Below, in pieces: positions 27,775-39,698 of a stretch of DNA of 64,000 bases. The notes beneath the pieces were generated by a model. It was not told the origin of the DNA and did not search any database. It was given only the letters and a program-made list of their open reading frames with translations. The stretch lies in assembly GCF_012849375.1 (NCBI RefSeq), contig NZ_CP051684.1, positions 4,588,001 to 4,652,000 on the forward strand, read 5' to 3'. The position numbers and the translations under genes were made by a program. The number at the start of each line of letters is the position of its first letter. Position 1 is the first letter of the stretch. Source of the DNA: Duganella dendranthematis. GTDB taxonomy: Bacteria; Pseudomonadota; Gammaproteobacteria; Burkholderiales; Burkholderiaceae_D.

Positions 27775-29334
27775 ATGAGCAGCAATGACGTGCATGGCGG
27801 CCCGATTCGCAGGATTGTCATCGTCGGCGGCGGCACCGCCGGCTGGATGACGGCCGCGCCGCTGGCGCAGCGCCTGTTGCGCCATCCCACCCAGCCGTGC
27901 GCGGTGACGCTGGTGGAGTCGCCTGAAATCGGTACCATCGGCGTCGGCGAGGCGACCCTGCCGACCATCCGCGCCTACAATGCGGCGCTGGGGCTGGATG
28001 CAGACGACTTTATCGCCAGGACCCAGGCCAGCTACAAGCTGGGCATTGAATTCAAGGACTGGGGCCACATCGGCAACCGTTTCTTCCATCCGTTCGGCGA
28101 TTTCGGTCCGCCGCTGGCGGGCATCGGCGCGCACCAGCATTGGCTGCGCCTGGCGCAGGCGTTCAACAGCATGCCGGACATCGAGAACTGGTCGGTGGCC
28201 TCGGTCATGGCGCGTCACGGCAAGTTCACGCCGCCGAACGAGCAGACGCCGGGCATGACCGACGCCTATTCCTACGGCTTCCATTTTGACGCCAGCCTGT
28301 ACGCCGCCTATCTGCGCGACTACGCGGTCACCCGCGGCGTCGAGCGCGTCGAAGGCATGATTGTTGACGTCGAGCAGCATCCGGAAAGCGGCTTCGTCAC
28401 CGCCGTCAAGCTGGCTGACGGCCGCCGCCTCGAAGGCGACCTGTTCATCGACTGCTCGGGCTTTCGCGGTCTGCTGATCGAAGGCGCGCTGAAGGCCGGC
28501 TACGAGGACTGGAGCGAATACCTGCCGTGCAACAGCGCGCAGGCGGTGCCATGCGCGTCGGTGGAACAGCTGACGCCGTACACCCGTTCGACCGCCAAGG
28601 AGGCCGGCTGGCTGTGGCGCATTCCGCTGCAGCACCGCACCGGCAACGGCTATGTGTACAGCAACGGCTTTACCAGCGACGCGCGCGCACGCCAGGTGCT
28701 GCTCGACGGTCTCGACGGCGCCGCGCTGGACGAGCCGCGCCAGCTGCGCTTCGTCACCGGCCGCCGCCGCCAGTCGTGGGTCAAGAATGTGGTGGCGATT
28801 GGGCTGTCGGCTGGCTTCATCGAGCCGCTGGAATCGACCAGCATCAACCTGATCGAAACGGCGGTCGGCAAGCTGGTGGAACTGTTCCCGGAGCGCGATT
28901 GCAGCCCGGCGCTGGCCAACGAATTCAACCGCGTGATGGGCGGCCGCTACGAATCGGTGCGCGACTTCATCGTGCTGCACTACAAGCTGACCAAGCGTAA
29001 CGATTCGGATTTCTGGCGCTACTGCGCCGACATGGCGATCCCGGATTCGCTGCGCCACCAGATCGAACTGTTCCGCGAGACCGGACGGGTGGCCATCCTC
29101 GACCGCGCCGGCTTCGCCGAACCGTCGTTCGTGGCGATGATGATGGGCCTGGGCGCGATGCCGAAGCGCCATGACCCGCTGGCGGAGCGCGTCGACATTC
29201 GCGCGGTGCACGGCCACTTCGCCGAATTGCGCGACCTGATCACGCAGGCCGTCGCGCGCATGCCGGATCACGGCGCGTATGTCGCCGGCCAGGCGGCGAG
29301 CGCGGCAAGCAATCACAAACTGAGGGAGGCATAA
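27775..29334 (+). CDS. Tryptophan-halogenase-family FAD protein
   Basis: The 519-residue protein shows the flavin loop IVIVGGGTAGWMTAAPLA, the GVGEATLPTI strand, a Lys in QASYKLGIEFKDW at the position of the catalytic Lys of PrnA/RebH, and WLWRIPLQHRTGNGYVYS, which carries the W-x-W-x-I-P motif blocking ordinary monooxygenation. Flavin-dependent halogenases chlorinate or brominate with reduced flavin. Copies located beside TonB-dependent receptors form a large group whose substrates are mostly unknown. It is followed 63 bases later by such a receptor, implying that uptake and modification of one molecule are linked. Confidence 0.88.
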   Translation: MSSNDVHGGPIRRIVIVGGGTAGWMTAAPLAQRLLRHPTQPCAVTLVESPEIGTIGVGEATLPTIRAYNAALGLDADDFIARTQASYKLGIEFKDWGHIGNRFFHPFGDFGPPLAGIGAHQHWLRLAQAFNSMPDIENWSVASVMARHGKFTPPNEQTPGMTDAYSYGFHFDASLYAAYLRDYAVTRGVERVEGMIVDVEQHPESGFVTAVKLADGRRLEGDLFIDCSGFRGLLIEGALKAGYEDWSEYLPCNSAQAVPCASVEQLTPYTRSTAKEAGWLWRIPLQHRTGNGYVYSNGFTSDARARQVLLDGLDGAALDEPRQLRFVTGRRRQSWVKNVVAIGLSAGFIEPLESTSINLIETAVGKLVELFPERDCSPALANEFNRVMGGRYESVRDFIVLHYKLTKRNDSDFWRYCADMAIPDSLRHQIELFRETGRVAILDRAGFAEPSFVAMMMGLGAMPKRHDPLAERVDIRAVHGHFAELRDLITQAVARMPDHGAYVAGQAASAASNHKLREA

Positions 29335-29397
29335 ACCTTTCAACGATTATTGGCGTCAAGTGAATCACAAAAAACCTACAAGAGGGAGAGAGACAAA

Positions 29398-32300
29398 ATG
29401 AATAAATTACAGAAAACTGCGATCGCCGCTGCGGTCGCGCAGGTGGTTGTGCTGCACGCCGTGCCGGCATGGGCGCAAACTGCGGATACCCCAAGCGTCG
29501 GACCGGTGGTGGTGGTCAGCGGCCAGCGCGCCGCCCTGCAATCCGCCCAAAAACTCAAACAGGATTCCGACGAGGTGGTCGACTCGATCGTCGCCGAAGA
29601 CATCGGCAAGCTGCCGGACCGGTCGGTCACCGAAGTGCTGCAGCGTATCGCCGGCGTCACCATCGACCGCAATATGGCGGGCGACCCGAACCGCCAATCG
29701 GTGGAAGGTTCCGGCGTCTCGGTGCGCGGCCTGACCTACGTGCGCTCGGAAATCAACGGCCGCGACGCGTTCTCGGCCGGTGGCGGCCGCTCGCTCGGCT
29801 TCTCCGACGTGGCGCCGGAACTGATGGCCGGCGTGGATGTCTACAAGAATCCGTCGGCGGAACAAGTGGAAGGCGCTGTCGCCGGCCTGGTCAATCTGCG
29901 TACCGCCATGCCGTTCGACTTCAAGGGCTTCAAGGGTACGGTAGGGGTGTCGGAATCGTATTCGACGCTGCGCCAGGGCAAACCATCGCCAACCGCCACC
30001 GTGCTGCTGTCGAACCGCTGGCAGACCGACATCGGCGAGATCGGCGCGCTGATCGACTTCGCCCATGCCAAGAGCCCGAGCCGCTCGGACGGCGTCGGCG
30101 TCGACCCGTATTTCCCGCACGTGAACTCGACCGATCCTGCGCTGTACGACCGCAACAAGACGCAATGGATACCGCTGGGCGTCGGCTACCGCTCGCAGGA
30201 ATTCGACCGCACCCGCCGCGGCGATTACGCGGCCTTCCAATGGAAGCCGAACAAGGACCTGACCGCCGGCCTGACCTACTTCAAGACCCGCTACAAGGAA
30301 GACCTGGACGAGCACGTGGTAGCGTCGTCCGAGGACAAGTGGTATCAGCAGGTTGCCAGCGCCAATTCGGTATTCGACAGCAATGGCGCATTCCAGAGCG
30401 GCACCATCTCGAATCCGACCTATGGCGGTTCGCCGTTCAACAGCTCGCAGCGCATCAACACGCGTGAATCGAGCACCCGCGACATCTCGCTGAACGTGCA
30501 GTGGCGCGTGTCGCCGGACCTGACCTGGACCAATGACTTCCAGCACGTGCGCTCGACCACCGAGGGCTTCGACGCCGACGTCTCGACCGGCTTCATCCTG
30601 CCGAACCAGACCATGGACATGACCGGCAAGGTGCCACAGATCGGTCTCGGCTCGGAAGCCTACATGGCCAACGCGCACAACTACTACTGGGCCTACACCC
30701 AGGAGGCGCTGGACCGCGCCACGGCCACCCAGAAAGCCTGGAAATCGGACGTCAAGTATTCGTTCGACGATCCGGTGCTGCGCGACATCCGCTTCGGCGT
30801 GCGCCTGGCCAATCGCGAAGGCGACAACAACAAGGCGCAGAAGTTCTACAACTGGCAGGCCATCACCTTCCCGTGGATGGAAGGCTGGCAGATTCCCGGC
30901 GTGGCCCGTCTGGACGATCCGCGCTTCGCCGGCGGTGCGTCGTTGCAGAAGATCGACAACTTCTTCGGCGGCAAATACAACCTGCCGCCCATGCTGTTTG
31001 CCGACTCGGCCACGGTGCGTGGTTTCCCCGACCAGTGGAGCAAGATCCACGCGTACCACGACGTGCTGTGCGCGGAGCAAGGCTCGACCTGTGATCCGTG
31101 GAAACCGGCCACGTTCAACGACCCGGCCGCCACCAACACGCAGACCGAGAAGACCCGCGCCGCCTATACGCAGCTGCGCTTCGGCTGGGATGACCTGAAG
31201 TTCCCGATCGACGGTAACGTCGGTATCCGCTACGTGCGCACGCAGGGCGCCGGCAGCGGTTACGTCGCCTACACGCCGCCGTCCACGCCATCGGTGGGCA
31301 CCGGCGTCAACGTTACCGGTCTGGATAAGCTGATCAACATCGCGCCGTTCGCGGAAGCGCAGTCGTTCAAGAATTCCTACGGCAACTGGCTGCCGAGCCT
31401 GAATCTGCGCATGAAGGCCAGCAACGAACTGCAATTCCGCTTTGCGGCGGCGAAAGCGATGTCGCGTCCGGACTTCAACCAGCTGCAGGTGCAGACCACG
31501 CTGAGCGGCACCCATCTGCAGACGGTCACCCGCGACGCCGCCGGCAACACCACCGGCGTGGCGTTCAACGGCACCAGCCTGACCGGCACCAGCGACGGCA
31601 ATCCGCTGCTGAAGCCGATCACTTCGACCAACGTCGACCTGACCGCCGAATGGTACTTCGCCAAGGCCGGTTCGCTGACGTTCTCGCTGTTCAACAAGGA
31701 CCTCAAGGACATCATCGTCACCAAGAACTATGCGTACACGGCGAACGATGTGACCGGCAAGCAGCAGACCTTCGTGGTGACCGGTCCGGTCAACGGCGCC
31801 AAGGGCTTTGCCCGCGGTTTCGAGATCGCCCACCAGCAGTACTACGACTTCGTGCCGGACTGGCTGCGTGGCATCGGCACCCAGGCCAGCTGGACCTACG
31901 TGGAAAGCGAACGCACGCTGAAAGATCCGGTGTACGAAGCATGGTGCTCGGGTAACGATGCGTCGTCCAACTTCAACCTCAGCATCAACGGTTGCGATAC
32001 CGACGCGCGCGCGTTCGGCAAGACTCCGCTGCCGGGCCTGTCGCGTCACACGGTCAACCTGGCGCTGATGTACGAGCAGCACGGCCTGTCGCTGCGCGTG
32101 GCCTACAACTGGCGTTCGCGTTACCTGCTGGGTGTGAACCAGTGGGGCAGCCGTGGCAACAACGGCCTGAACACGAACCCGACCGCCAGCTCATTCCTGA
32201 TCCCGACCACCAACAACGACCAGGCCTTCGGTCTGCCGTTGTACCAGGCGGCGTATGGTCAGGTGGATGCTTCGATCTTCTATGACTTCACGGACAAGTT

Positions 32301-32436
32301 CCGCGTCGGCCTGGAAGGCACCAACCTGGGCAATGCGTACACGCGCCAGATCATGCAGCAGCACTCGGGTGACTTCACCCGCCAGGTGTTCATGAGCGGG
32401 CCGCGTTACACCTTGCTGGCGCAGTACTCGTTCTAA
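29398..32436 (+). CDS. TonB-dependent outer-membrane receptor
   Basis: The 1012-residue protein has a signal peptide (cleavage after AWAQ), a short TonB-box-like stretch [11 protein letters not shown], a plug domain (about 55-170, [35 protein letters not shown]) and a C-terminal barrel ending in the aromatic strand YTLLAQYSF. No N-terminal signalling extension of FecA type is visible. The size and plug style match the large receptors for carbohydrates or complex organics rather than simple siderophore receptors. It shares a transcript with the halogenase-like gene. ATG at 29398 follows GAGGGAGAG. Confidence 0.93.
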   Translation: MNKLQKTAIAAAVAQVVVLHAVPAWAQTADTPSVGPVVVVSGQRAALQSAQKLKQDSDEVVDSIVAEDIGKLPDRSVTEVLQRIAGVTIDRNMAGDPNRQSVEGSGVSVRGLTYVRSEINGRDAFSAGGGRSLGFSDVAPELMAGVDVYKNPSAEQVEGAVAGLVNLRTAMPFDFKGFKGTVGVSESYSTLRQGKPSPTATVLLSNRWQTDIGEIGALIDFAHAKSPSRSDGVGVDPYFPHVNSTDPALYDRNKTQWIPLGVGYRSQEFDRTRRGDYAAFQWKPNKDLTAGLTYFKTRYKEDLDEHVVASSEDKWYQQVASANSVFDSNGAFQSGTISNPTYGGSPFNSSQRINTRESSTRDISLNVQWRVSPDLTWTNDFQHVRSTTEGFDADVSTGFILPNQTMDMTGKVPQIGLGSEAYMANAHNYYWAYTQEALDRATATQKAWKSDVKYSFDDPVLRDIRFGVRLANREGDNNKAQKFYNWQAITFPWMEGWQIPGVARLDDPRFAGGASLQKIDNFFGGKYNLPPMLFADSATVRGFPDQWSKIHAYHDVLCAEQGSTCDPWKPATFNDPAATNTQTEKTRAAYTQLRFGWDDLKFPIDGNVGIRYVRTQGAGSGYVAYTPPSTPSVGTGVNVTGLDKLINIAPFAEAQSFKNSYGNWLPSLNLRMKASNELQFRFAAAKAMSRPDFNQLQVQTTLSGTHLQTVTRDAAGNTTGVAFNGTSLTGTSDGNPLLKPITSTNVDLTAEWYFAKAGSLTFSLFNKDLKDIIVTKNYAYTANDVTGKQQTFVVTGPVNGAKGFARGFEIAHQQYYDFVPDWLRGIGTQASWTYVESERTLKDPVYEAWCSGNDASSNFNLSINGCDTDARAFGKTPLPGLSRHTVNLALMYEQHGLSLRVAYNWRSRYLLGVNQWGSRGNNGLNTNPTASSFLIPTTNNDQAFGLPLYQAAYGQVDASIFYDFTDKFRVGLEGTNLGNAYTRQIMQQHSGDFTRQVFMSGPRYTLLAQYSF

Positions 32437-32442
32437 GCGGAA

Positions 32443-33078
32443 TTAATGGTGGCTACGGAGGTGCAGGTCGAACTTCCAGGTCACCAGCCGCAGAATCGCG
32501 ATGAACGCCGCGCTGGTCCACAGCGCGGCGTCGTCGGACACCAGGTCGGCGTATTGCAGGCCGATGTAGAGCCAGGTGCCGAAGAAGGCACAGATGGCGT
32601 AAGGCTTGCCGTCACGCAGCACCATTGGCACTTCGTTGCAGACGATGTCGCGCAACACGCCGCCGAAAATGCCGGTGATCACGCCCATCATCGAGGCGAT
32701 GAAGATCGGCATGTGGGCCGCCTGCGCCTGCGCCACGCCGGCCACGGCAAACAGGCCGAGACCGACCGCGTCGGCCACCACAATCACCCGTTCCGAAATG
32801 ATCTGCTTGACGGTGCGCATCAGCGGCGTCGCCACCAGTGTCAGCACGAAGATCAGGATCACGTATTCCTGGTGCATGACCCAGAACAGCGGCCGCTTGT
32901 CGAGCAGGATGTCGCGCAGCGTGCCGCCGCCGAATGCGGCGATGAAGGCCACGGTGAAGACGCCGACGATGTCCATGCGCTTGCGGCGCGCCTCCACGAA
33001 TCCAGATAGCGCGCCAACCAGGATCGCCATGATTTCAATGATGGTGATCAGCGAGACGTGAACCGGGACGTGCTTCAT
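32443..33078 (-). CDS. TRIC-type / UPF0126 membrane channel protein
   Basis: The 211-residue protein has about seven membrane segments in two repeats, each with the glycine-containing pore motif (FGGGTLRDILLDKRPLFW and FGGVLRDIVCNEVPMVLRD). Prokaryotic members form trimeric monovalent cation channels. ATG at 33078 is used; an in-frame TTG at 33102 is possible. It converges with the TonB receptor gene, with only six bases between stops. Confidence 0.88.
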   Translation of the reverse strand: MKHVPVHVSLITIIEIMAILVGALSGFVEARRKRMDIVGVFTVAFIAAFGGGTLRDILLDKRPLFWVMHQEYVILIFVLTLVATPLMRTVKQIISERVIVVADAVGLGLFAVAGVAQAQAAHMPIFIASMMGVITGIFGGVLRDIVCNEVPMVLRDGKPYAICAFFGTWLYIGLQYADLVSDDAALWTSAAFIAILRLVTWKFDLHLRSHH

Positions 33079-33149
33079 GTAGGCGTATGGACAAGGTTGC
33101 AATGCACATAGGCTAACATGGCCGCCTCAAGCGCGGTAGGGCTGTTGCA

Positions 33150-34052
33150 TCATATCAACGTACGACACGTGTCAAACAACAGTTCGCGCACCCAGCTGCG
33201 CGCCGGATCGCGCTCGGTGCGCTGGTGCCAGGCGGCGATCTTGCGGAAGCCTGCGATCTCCAGCGGCGGTTCCAGCAGTGCCAGGCCATCGGTCAGCACC
33301 GCCAGCTTGTGCGGCACCACGGCGATCAGGTCGCTCACGCGCAAGAAGTCTTGCAGCACCAGGAAGCTGGTCACCGACAGGGTGACGCGGCGCGCGCGGC
33401 CCATGGCGGCCAATGCCGTGTCGGTGGCGCCGGCGAAAGGGTTGCCGCTGTACGAGACCAGCGCGTGGTCCAGCGCGCAGAACTGGTCCAGCGTCAGCGG
33501 GCCTTGCGCATCCGGGTGGTCGGCGCGCAGCACGCAGACGTAGCGCTCGTCGAAAAGGAAGCGTGTGTGCAGCTCAGGCGTGGCGGTTTCCGGTGTGATC
33601 AGCGCCAGGTCGACGTCGCCACGCTCCAGCTGCGTGAGCAGGCTGTCGTGCACTGGCTGCACCGCGACGCGGATGCCGGGCGCCTGCCGGCGCAGCGCCG
33701 ACAGGAAGGGCACCATCACGGCGCGCAGCGCGTAGTCGGTGGCGGCGATGGTCAGCGTCAGCTCGGCGGTGGCGGGGTTGAAGCCTTGCGGCCGCAACAT
33801 GCCTTCGACCTCGGCCAGCAGCTGTTTAACCGGACCGGCCAGGGCCAGCGCGCGGGTGGTGGGCACCATGCCGCGCTGGGCGCGCACGAACAGCGGATCG
33901 TCGAAGTGGTCGCGCAGGCGGGTCAGGATGCCGCTGACCGCCGGCTGAGTCAGCGACAGCCGCTCGGCGGCGCCGGTCACGCTGCGCTCGTCGAGCAGGG
34001 CGTCGAGCGCCTTGAGCAAGTTGAAGTCGAAGGTCCTGATATCAGCTGGCAT
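33150..34052 (-). CDS. LysR-family transcription regulator
   Basis: The 300-residue protein has the winged helix-turn-helix at the N-terminus (FNLLKALDALLDERSVTGAAERLSLTQPAVSG) and a periplasmic-binding-like effector domain from about residue 95. The N-terminal style (DFNLLKAL) is that of the NodD/LinR-type branch. It diverges from the SRPBCC gene with 75 bases between starts, which is the usual arrangement for regulator and target. Confidence 0.92.
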   Translation of the reverse strand: MPADIRTFDFNLLKALDALLDERSVTGAAERLSLTQPAVSGILTRLRDHFDDPLFVRAQRGMVPTTRALALAGPVKQLLAEVEGMLRPQGFNPATAELTLTIAATDYALRAVMVPFLSALRRQAPGIRVAVQPVHDSLLTQLERGDVDLALITPETATPELHTRFLFDERYVCVLRADHPDAQGPLTLDQFCALDHALVSYSGNPFAGATDTALAAMGRARRVTLSVTSFLVLQDFLRVSDLIAVVPHKLAVLTDGLALLEPPLEIAGFRKIAAWHQRTERDPARSWVRELLFDTCRTLI

Positions 34053-34127
34053 GATGTTTAAAATAAAAAAGATCGATTGGATTTATTCTACGCCAGGTCG
34101 CATCATTGGGCTTTTCAGGGAGCCCTT

Positions 34128-34655
34128 ATGAGCGACATTATCTGGCCGGCGGCATATCTGCCCGGCACCACCGACAACTACGTATCGAATGAAATCACCG
34201 TGGCGGGCCTCAGCGCCGCCGACGTCTGGGCGCAACTGGATAACACCGACGCATGGCCTGGCTATTACAGCAACGCGTCGGAGATCTGCTTCCACGATGG
34301 CAGCGGCCCGACGCTGAGCGCCGGCGCGCGCTTCCGCTTCACCACGTTCGGCTTCGCGGTCGAGGCGGAAGTGGTCGAGTATGTGCCGCCGGCGCCTGGT
34401 CAGGCGGCACGCGTGGCGTGGCATGGATGGGTGGAGGGCGACGCCGCTGGGCGGCTGGATGTGCATCACGCCTGGCTGTTCGAAGACTTGCCGGGCGGCC
34501 GCGTGCGGATCCTGACGCAGGAAACGCAAAATGGCCAGCCAGCCCGCGAGCTGGCTGTCACCACGCCGAATCCGATGCTGAATGCACATCAGGATTGGAT
34601 CACTGGACTGGCTGGCGCTGCACGGCGCGCACTGGCAGGCGGACTAGAGAGCTAA
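34128..34655 (+). CDS. SRPBCC-family (polyketide cyclase/START-like) protein
   Basis: The 175-residue product has the helix-grip layout: ITVAGLSAADVWAQLDNTDAWPGYYSN, then LSAGARFRFTTFGFAVEAEV, and a long C-terminal helix after PNPMLNAHQDWITGL. Such proteins bind hydrophobic ligands. ATG at 34128 follows GGGAG. It is divergent from and probably controlled by the LysR gene. The ligand is unknown. Confidence 0.8.
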   Translation: MSDIIWPAAYLPGTTDNYVSNEITVAGLSAADVWAQLDNTDAWPGYYSNASEICFHDGSGPTLSAGARFRFTTFGFAVEAEVVEYVPPAPGQAARVAWHGWVEGDAAGRLDVHHAWLFEDLPGGRVRILTQETQNGQPARELAVTTPNPMLNAHQDWITGLAGAARRALAGGLES

Positions 34656-34727
34656 CCCGCACACCGGGAAGAGGGGTCTGACCCGTACGGGGTCAGACCC
34701 CGCGGCGGAGCGCAGTGCGGGTTTAGC
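34651..34727. repeat. REP-like palindromic element between convergent genes (copy 1)
   Basis: The inner palindrome GGGGTCTGACCC / GGGGTCAGACCCC spans 34673-34701, and outer arms GCTAACCCGCAC (34651-34662) and GTGCGGGTTTAGC (34715-34727) enclose it. The arms contain the stop codons of both convergent genes. A related element with the same inner palindrome is at 61326-61374. It may work as a bidirectional terminator or be a mobile REP/MITE-type repeat. Confidence 0.7.
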
Positions 34728-35397
34728 GCTGAGGTTGCAGGGCGGCGCGCAGCAGCACGATCAACGCGCCTTCGCCACCTTCGTGATTGCGCGCCTGGCA
34801 GAACGCCACCACGCCTTTTTGCACCAGCCAGCTGTGCACCATCGATTTCAGTACCGGCTCCTGGCCGCGCGAGCCGAAGCCGCGTCCGTGGATGACGCAC
34901 ACGCAGCGCTGGTTGCGTAGCCCGGCTTTGCTCAGGAACGCGCCCAGCGCATCGCGCGCCTGGTCGCGGTTCATGCCGTGCAGGTCCAGCTCGTCCTGCA
35001 CCGGCCAGTGGCCCTTGCGCAGCTTCTTCATTACATCCGGACCCACGCCCGGCGCCGAATAATTCAGCGCCGGATCGTCTTCCAGATAATGGTCGACTTC
35101 AAACAGGTCCGACAACGATTCCTTCAACACCGCCGCGTCGTCTTCCGCCTGCGTCAGCTTGCGGGCGGGGGCTGTCGTGGCCGCTGCGCCGACACCCTTG
35201 GGCACCGACGGCGGCACATAGCGGTCCGACACCGGCATGCGCTTGACGCCGCCCAGCGCGGTCTGGAACAGGTTGGCTTCCACCACTTGTTTCTTCTGCT
35301 GCTGGACGCGCTCCGCCTCCTTGACGGCGCGCGTTTCGGCCTGCTCCTTGAGCTGTTTGCTCAAGGATTTGAGGTCGGCGAAGTCTTTCAGGCCCAC
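34723..35397 (-). CDS. Smr-domain protein
   Basis: The 224-residue product has a coiled, charged N-terminal region (ADLKSLSKQLKEQAETRAVKEAER) and a C-terminal Smr domain (about 140-222) with DELDLHGMNRDQARDAL and VCVIHGRGFGSRGQEP. Smr domains act as nucleases on branched DNA or on mRNA at stalled ribosomes (SmrB-like). It follows trxB by only three bases on the same strand, and its stop codon lies in the palindromic repeat. Confidence 0.9.
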   Translation of the reverse strand: MGLKDFADLKSLSKQLKEQAETRAVKEAERVQQQKKQVVEANLFQTALGGVKRMPVSDRYVPPSVPKGVGAAATTAPARKLTQAEDDAAVLKESLSDLFEVDHYLEDDPALNYSAPGVGPDVMKKLRKGHWPVQDELDLHGMNRDQARDALGAFLSKAGLRNQRCVCVIHGRGFGSRGQEPVLKSMVHSWLVQKGVVAFCQARNHEGGEGALIVLLRAALQPQR

Positions 35398-35400
35398 GGA

Positions 35401-36369
<969 letters not shown>

Positions 36370-36568
36370 TTATGTTGGATTAATCCGAATGTGGGGGCGC
36401 GAACAAGGGCGGCAAGGGCATGCCGCTATTGCAATTGCGCAAGCAATACAAGATTATAGTGCAAGCAGGGAATCAGGATGAATCGTGGGGGCGGTTGTTG
36501 CTCTTATGCCTTAGAATACCGCTATAGGAATATTTCCTGACCGCCAACGTTGCAACACCTTAATACCT

Positions 36569-38980
36569 ATGAGCAGTAAAAAAGTTCAGGAACGCACGCC
36601 GCGCACCGCCGCAGCCGCCGCTTCCTCATCGTCCGGCTACACCCGCACGCCTACCGAACGCCAGCCCCTGCCGAACCGGCTGGTGCGGCTGCTGTCGGAG
36701 GCGCGCTGGCTGGCGCTGGCCGTGCTGGGCCTGTATTTCGTGCTGATCCTGGCCACCTACAACAAGACCGATCCCGGCTGGTCGCATGAGACGCTGGTGC
36801 CGAAAGTCGCCAATGTGGGCGGCCGTGCCGGCGCCTGGCTGTCCGACCTGCTGCTCTATATCTTCGGCATTTCCGCCTGGTGGTGGGCATTCTGCATGTT
36901 GCGGCTTGTGTGGAAGGGCTATCGCCGGCTGACCCATAAATATGTGCTGTCGACCGAACCGGAGCCGGAACACGCGCAGGAGGGCCTGATCCGCTGGATC
37001 GGCTTCGCGCTGCTGTTCATCGGCAGTGTCGGGCTGGAGTTTTTGCGCCTGCGCACGCTGACCAGCCATGCGCAGCTGCCGCGCACCTCGGGCGGTGTGC
37101 TGGGCGAGCTGATCGGGCATTCGGCGCATGTGGCGTTCGGCTTCACCGGCGCCACCTTGCTGCTGTTGCTGCTGTTCGGCCTGGGCTTCAGCCTGTTCTT
37201 CCATGTGTCGTGGCTGGCGGTGGCCGAGCGTATCGGCGGCGCCGTCGAGAACGCCATTGACTGGTTCATCCAGCGCTACCAGTACCGCGAAGACCGCCGG
37301 CAGGGCGAAGTGGCGGCCGTCAAGCGCGAGGAGGTGGTGGTGCACGAGCGCGCCAAGCACGTCGAGAAACATCCGGTGGCCGAGCCGTCGATCAAGGTCG
37401 AGCCGCAGGTGGTCACCGTGGTCAAGTCCGAGCGGGTCGAGAAGGAGCGTCAGGCCAGCCTGTTCAAGGATCTGCCGCAGGCGACCGGCGATGGCGCCTT
37501 GCCGGCCTTGTCCCTGCTGGATGAGGCGGCGGAGACACAGGAAACCATTTCCATCGAGACGCTGGAATTCACCAGCCGCCTGATCGAGAAGAAGCTGTCC
37601 GACTTTGGCGTGGACGCCAAGGTGGTGGCGGCCTACCCGGGGCCGGTGGTGACGCGCTACGAGATCGAGCCGGCCACCGGCGTCAAGGGCAGCCAGATCG
37701 TCAACCTGGCGCGCGACCTGGCGCGTTCGCTGTCGCTGACCTCGATCCGCGTGGTCGAGACTATCCCGGGCAAGAATTACATGGCGCTGGAGCTGCCGAA
37801 TCCGAAACGCCAGATCGTGCGTCTGAGCGAGATCGTCGGTTCCAAGGTCTACCACGACAATCCGTCGCCGCTGACCGTGGCGCTGGGCAAGGACATCGCC
37901 GGCAAGCCGGTGGTGGCCGACCTGGCCAAGATGCCGCACTTGCTGGTCGCCGGTACCACCGGTTCGGGTAAATCGGTGGGGATCAACGCCACCATCCTGT
38001 CGCTGCTGTACAAGTCCGACCCGCGCGACGTGCGCATGATCCTGATCGATCCGAAGATGCTGGAGATGTCGGTGTACGAAGGCATTCCGCACCTGCTGGC
38101 GCCGGTGGTGACCGACATGCGCCAGGCCGGCCACGCGCTGAACTGGGCGGTCAACGAGATGGAGCGCCGCTACAAGCTGATGTCCAAGCTGGGCGTGCGC
38201 AACCTGGCCGGCTACAACGCCAAGATCGCCGAGGCCAAGAAGCGCGAAGAACATATTCCGAATCCGTTCAGCCTGACGCCGGATTCGCCTGAGCCGCTGG
38301 AGAAACTGCCGACCATCGTCATCATCATCGACGAGCTGGCCGACCTGATGATGGTGGTCGGCAAGAAGGTGGAAGAGCTGATCGCGCGTATCGCGCAAAA
38401 GGCGCGTGCGGCCGGCCTGCACTTGATTCTGGCGACGCAGCGCCCATCTGTAGACGTGATTACCGGTTTGATCAAGGCGAATATTCCGACCCGTATCGCG
38501 TTCCAGGTGTCGTCCAAGATCGACTCGCGCACAATTCTCGACCAGATGGGCGCGGAAGCGCTGCTGGGTATGGGCGACATGCTGTATATGCCGCCTGGCA
38601 CCGGTTTGCCGGTGCGGGTGCACGGCGCGTTTGTGTCGGATGACGAGGTGCACCGGGTGGTCAAGCACCTGAAGACTACCGGCGAGCCGGACTACGTGGA
38701 CGGCATCCTCGAAGGCGGCACGCTGGAAGGCGAGGGCGGCGGCGCCGATGGCGCGGCGCCGGGCGAAGGCGGCGGCGAGGCCGATCCGATGTACGATCAG
38801 GCGGTACAGGTGGTATTGAAGAATCGCCGGGCGTCGATCTCGCTGGTGCAGCGGCATTTGCGCATCGGCTACAACCGCGCGGCGCGCTTGCTGGAACAAA
38901 TGGAAAATAGTGGCGTCGTCTCACCGATGCAATCGAACGGCAACCGCGAGATTCTGGTGCCGGTTGCCAGTGCAGAATAA
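36569..38980 (+). CDS. ftsK: DNA translocase FtsK
   Basis: The 803-residue protein clears chromosome ends from the closing septum. It has an N-terminal four-helix membrane domain (about 45-225), a short linker with Val/Glu/Lys-rich repeats, the motor with Walker [17 protein letters not shown] near residue 470 and Walker [14 protein letters not shown], and the C-terminal gamma winged helix ([20 protein letters not shown]) that reads KOPS. A Gly/Glu-rich spacer (near 710-735) precedes the gamma domain. lolA follows 14 bases downstream, the conserved ftsK-lolA-rarA order. Confidence 0.97.
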   Translation: MSSKKVQERTPRTAAAAASSSSGYTRTPTERQPLPNRLVRLLSEARWLALAVLGLYFVLILATYNKTDPGWSHETLVPKVANVGGRAGAWLSDLLLYIFGISAWWWAFCMLRLVWKGYRRLTHKYVLSTEPEPEHAQEGLIRWIGFALLFIGSVGLEFLRLRTLTSHAQLPRTSGGVLGELIGHSAHVAFGFTGATLLLLLLFGLGFSLFFHVSWLAVAERIGGAVENAIDWFIQRYQYREDRRQGEVAAVKREEVVVHERAKHVEKHPVAEPSIKVEPQVVTVVKSERVEKERQASLFKDLPQATGDGALPALSLLDEAAETQETISIETLEFTSRLIEKKLSDFGVDAKVVAAYPGPVVTRYEIEPATGVKGSQIVNLARDLARSLSLTSIRVVETIPGKNYMALELPNPKRQIVRLSEIVGSKVYHDNPSPLTVALGKDIAGKPVVADLAKMPHLLVAGTTGSGKSVGINATILSLLYKSDPRDVRMILIDPKMLEMSVYEGIPHLLAPVVTDMRQAGHALNWAVNEMERRYKLMSKLGVRNLAGYNAKIAEAKKREEHIPNPFSLTPDSPEPLEKLPTIVIIIDELADLMMVVGKKVEELIARIAQKARAAGLHLILATQRPSVDVITGLIKANIPTRIAFQVSSKIDSRTILDQMGAEALLGMGDMLYMPPGTGLPVRVHGAFVSDDEVHRVVKHLKTTGEPDYVDGILEGGTLEGEGGGADGAAPGEGGGEADPMYDQAVQVVLKNRRASISLVQRHLRIGYNRAARLLEQMENSGVVSPMQSNGNREILVPVASAE

Positions 38981-38994
38981 AAAGGATAAACCGT

Positions 38995-39636
38995 ATGAAG
39001 CGTTTTAAATCGATGGCCGTGCTGACTGCCGGCCTGGTGCTTGCCGGCGCGGCCAGTGTGGCCAGCGCCAGCGCGCTGGAACAGTTCAAGTCCTTCGTCT
39101 CGTCGACCAAGGCGGCCAAGGGCGAATTCGTTCAGACCCAGGTAAAGGGCACCAACGGCGACACGCCGAAGGCCAACAAGAATTCCAGCGGCACGTTTGT
39201 GTTTGCCCGTCCCGGCAAGTTCATCTGGACTTACTCGAAACCGTACGAGCAGGTGTTGCAGGCCGATGGCGACCAGATGTTCATCTACGACAAGGATCTG
39301 AACCAGGTCACCACCAAGAAACTGGGCGATGCGCTGGGCTCGTCGCCGGCCGCCATCCTGTTCGGCAGCAATGACCTGGAAAAGAACTTCACGCTGTCGG
39401 AGGGTGGCACCCGCGACGGCCTGGAATGGCTGAAAGCCGTGCCGAAAGCCAAGGACACCAGCTTCGAGCAAATCACCATCGGCCTCAAGGACGGCTTGCC
39501 GGCCGCGATGGAGCTGAAGGATTCCTTCGGCCAGACCTCGGTGCTGAAGTTCAGCAAGATCGAAAAAAATCCTGCGCTGAGTGCCACCAGTTTTAAATTC
39601 GTCATGCCCAAGGGCGCCGACGTATTCAATAATTAA
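38995..39636 (+). CDS. lolA: Outer-membrane lipoprotein carrier LolA
   Basis: The 213-residue periplasmic chaperone ferries lipoproteins from LolCDE to LolB. It has a signal peptide (cleavage after ASVASASA), then [22 protein letters not shown], the [14 protein letters not shown] strand and [19 protein letters not shown] precedes ATG. It lies in the ftsK-lolA-rarA cluster and a terminator separates it from rarA. Confidence 0.95.
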   Translation: MKRFKSMAVLTAGLVLAGAASVASASALEQFKSFVSSTKAAKGEFVQTQVKGTNGDTPKANKNSSGTFVFARPGKFIWTYSKPYEQVLQADGDQMFIYDKDLNQVTTKKLGDALGSSPAAILFGSNDLEKNFTLSEGGTRDGLEWLKAVPKAKDTSFEQITIGLKDGLPAAMELKDSFGQTSVLKFSKIEKNPALSATSFKFVMPKGADVFNN

Positions 39637-39655
39637 GCCTCAGCGATCGCATTCC

Positions 39656-39686
39656 AACGCCGCAGCTGCGACGCTGCGGCGTTTTT
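39656..39686 (+). terminator. Terminator after lolA
   Basis: AACGCCGCAG (39656-39665) and CTGCGGCGTT (39674-39683) form a perfect 10-bp stem followed by a T-run. Confidence 0.82.
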
Positions 39687-39698
39687 CCATTTCAGACC

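Noticed and set aside
29407..32082. 891-codon open frame antisense to the TonB receptor
   Set aside because: Shadow frame; the receptor on the plus strand has signal peptide, plug and barrel end.
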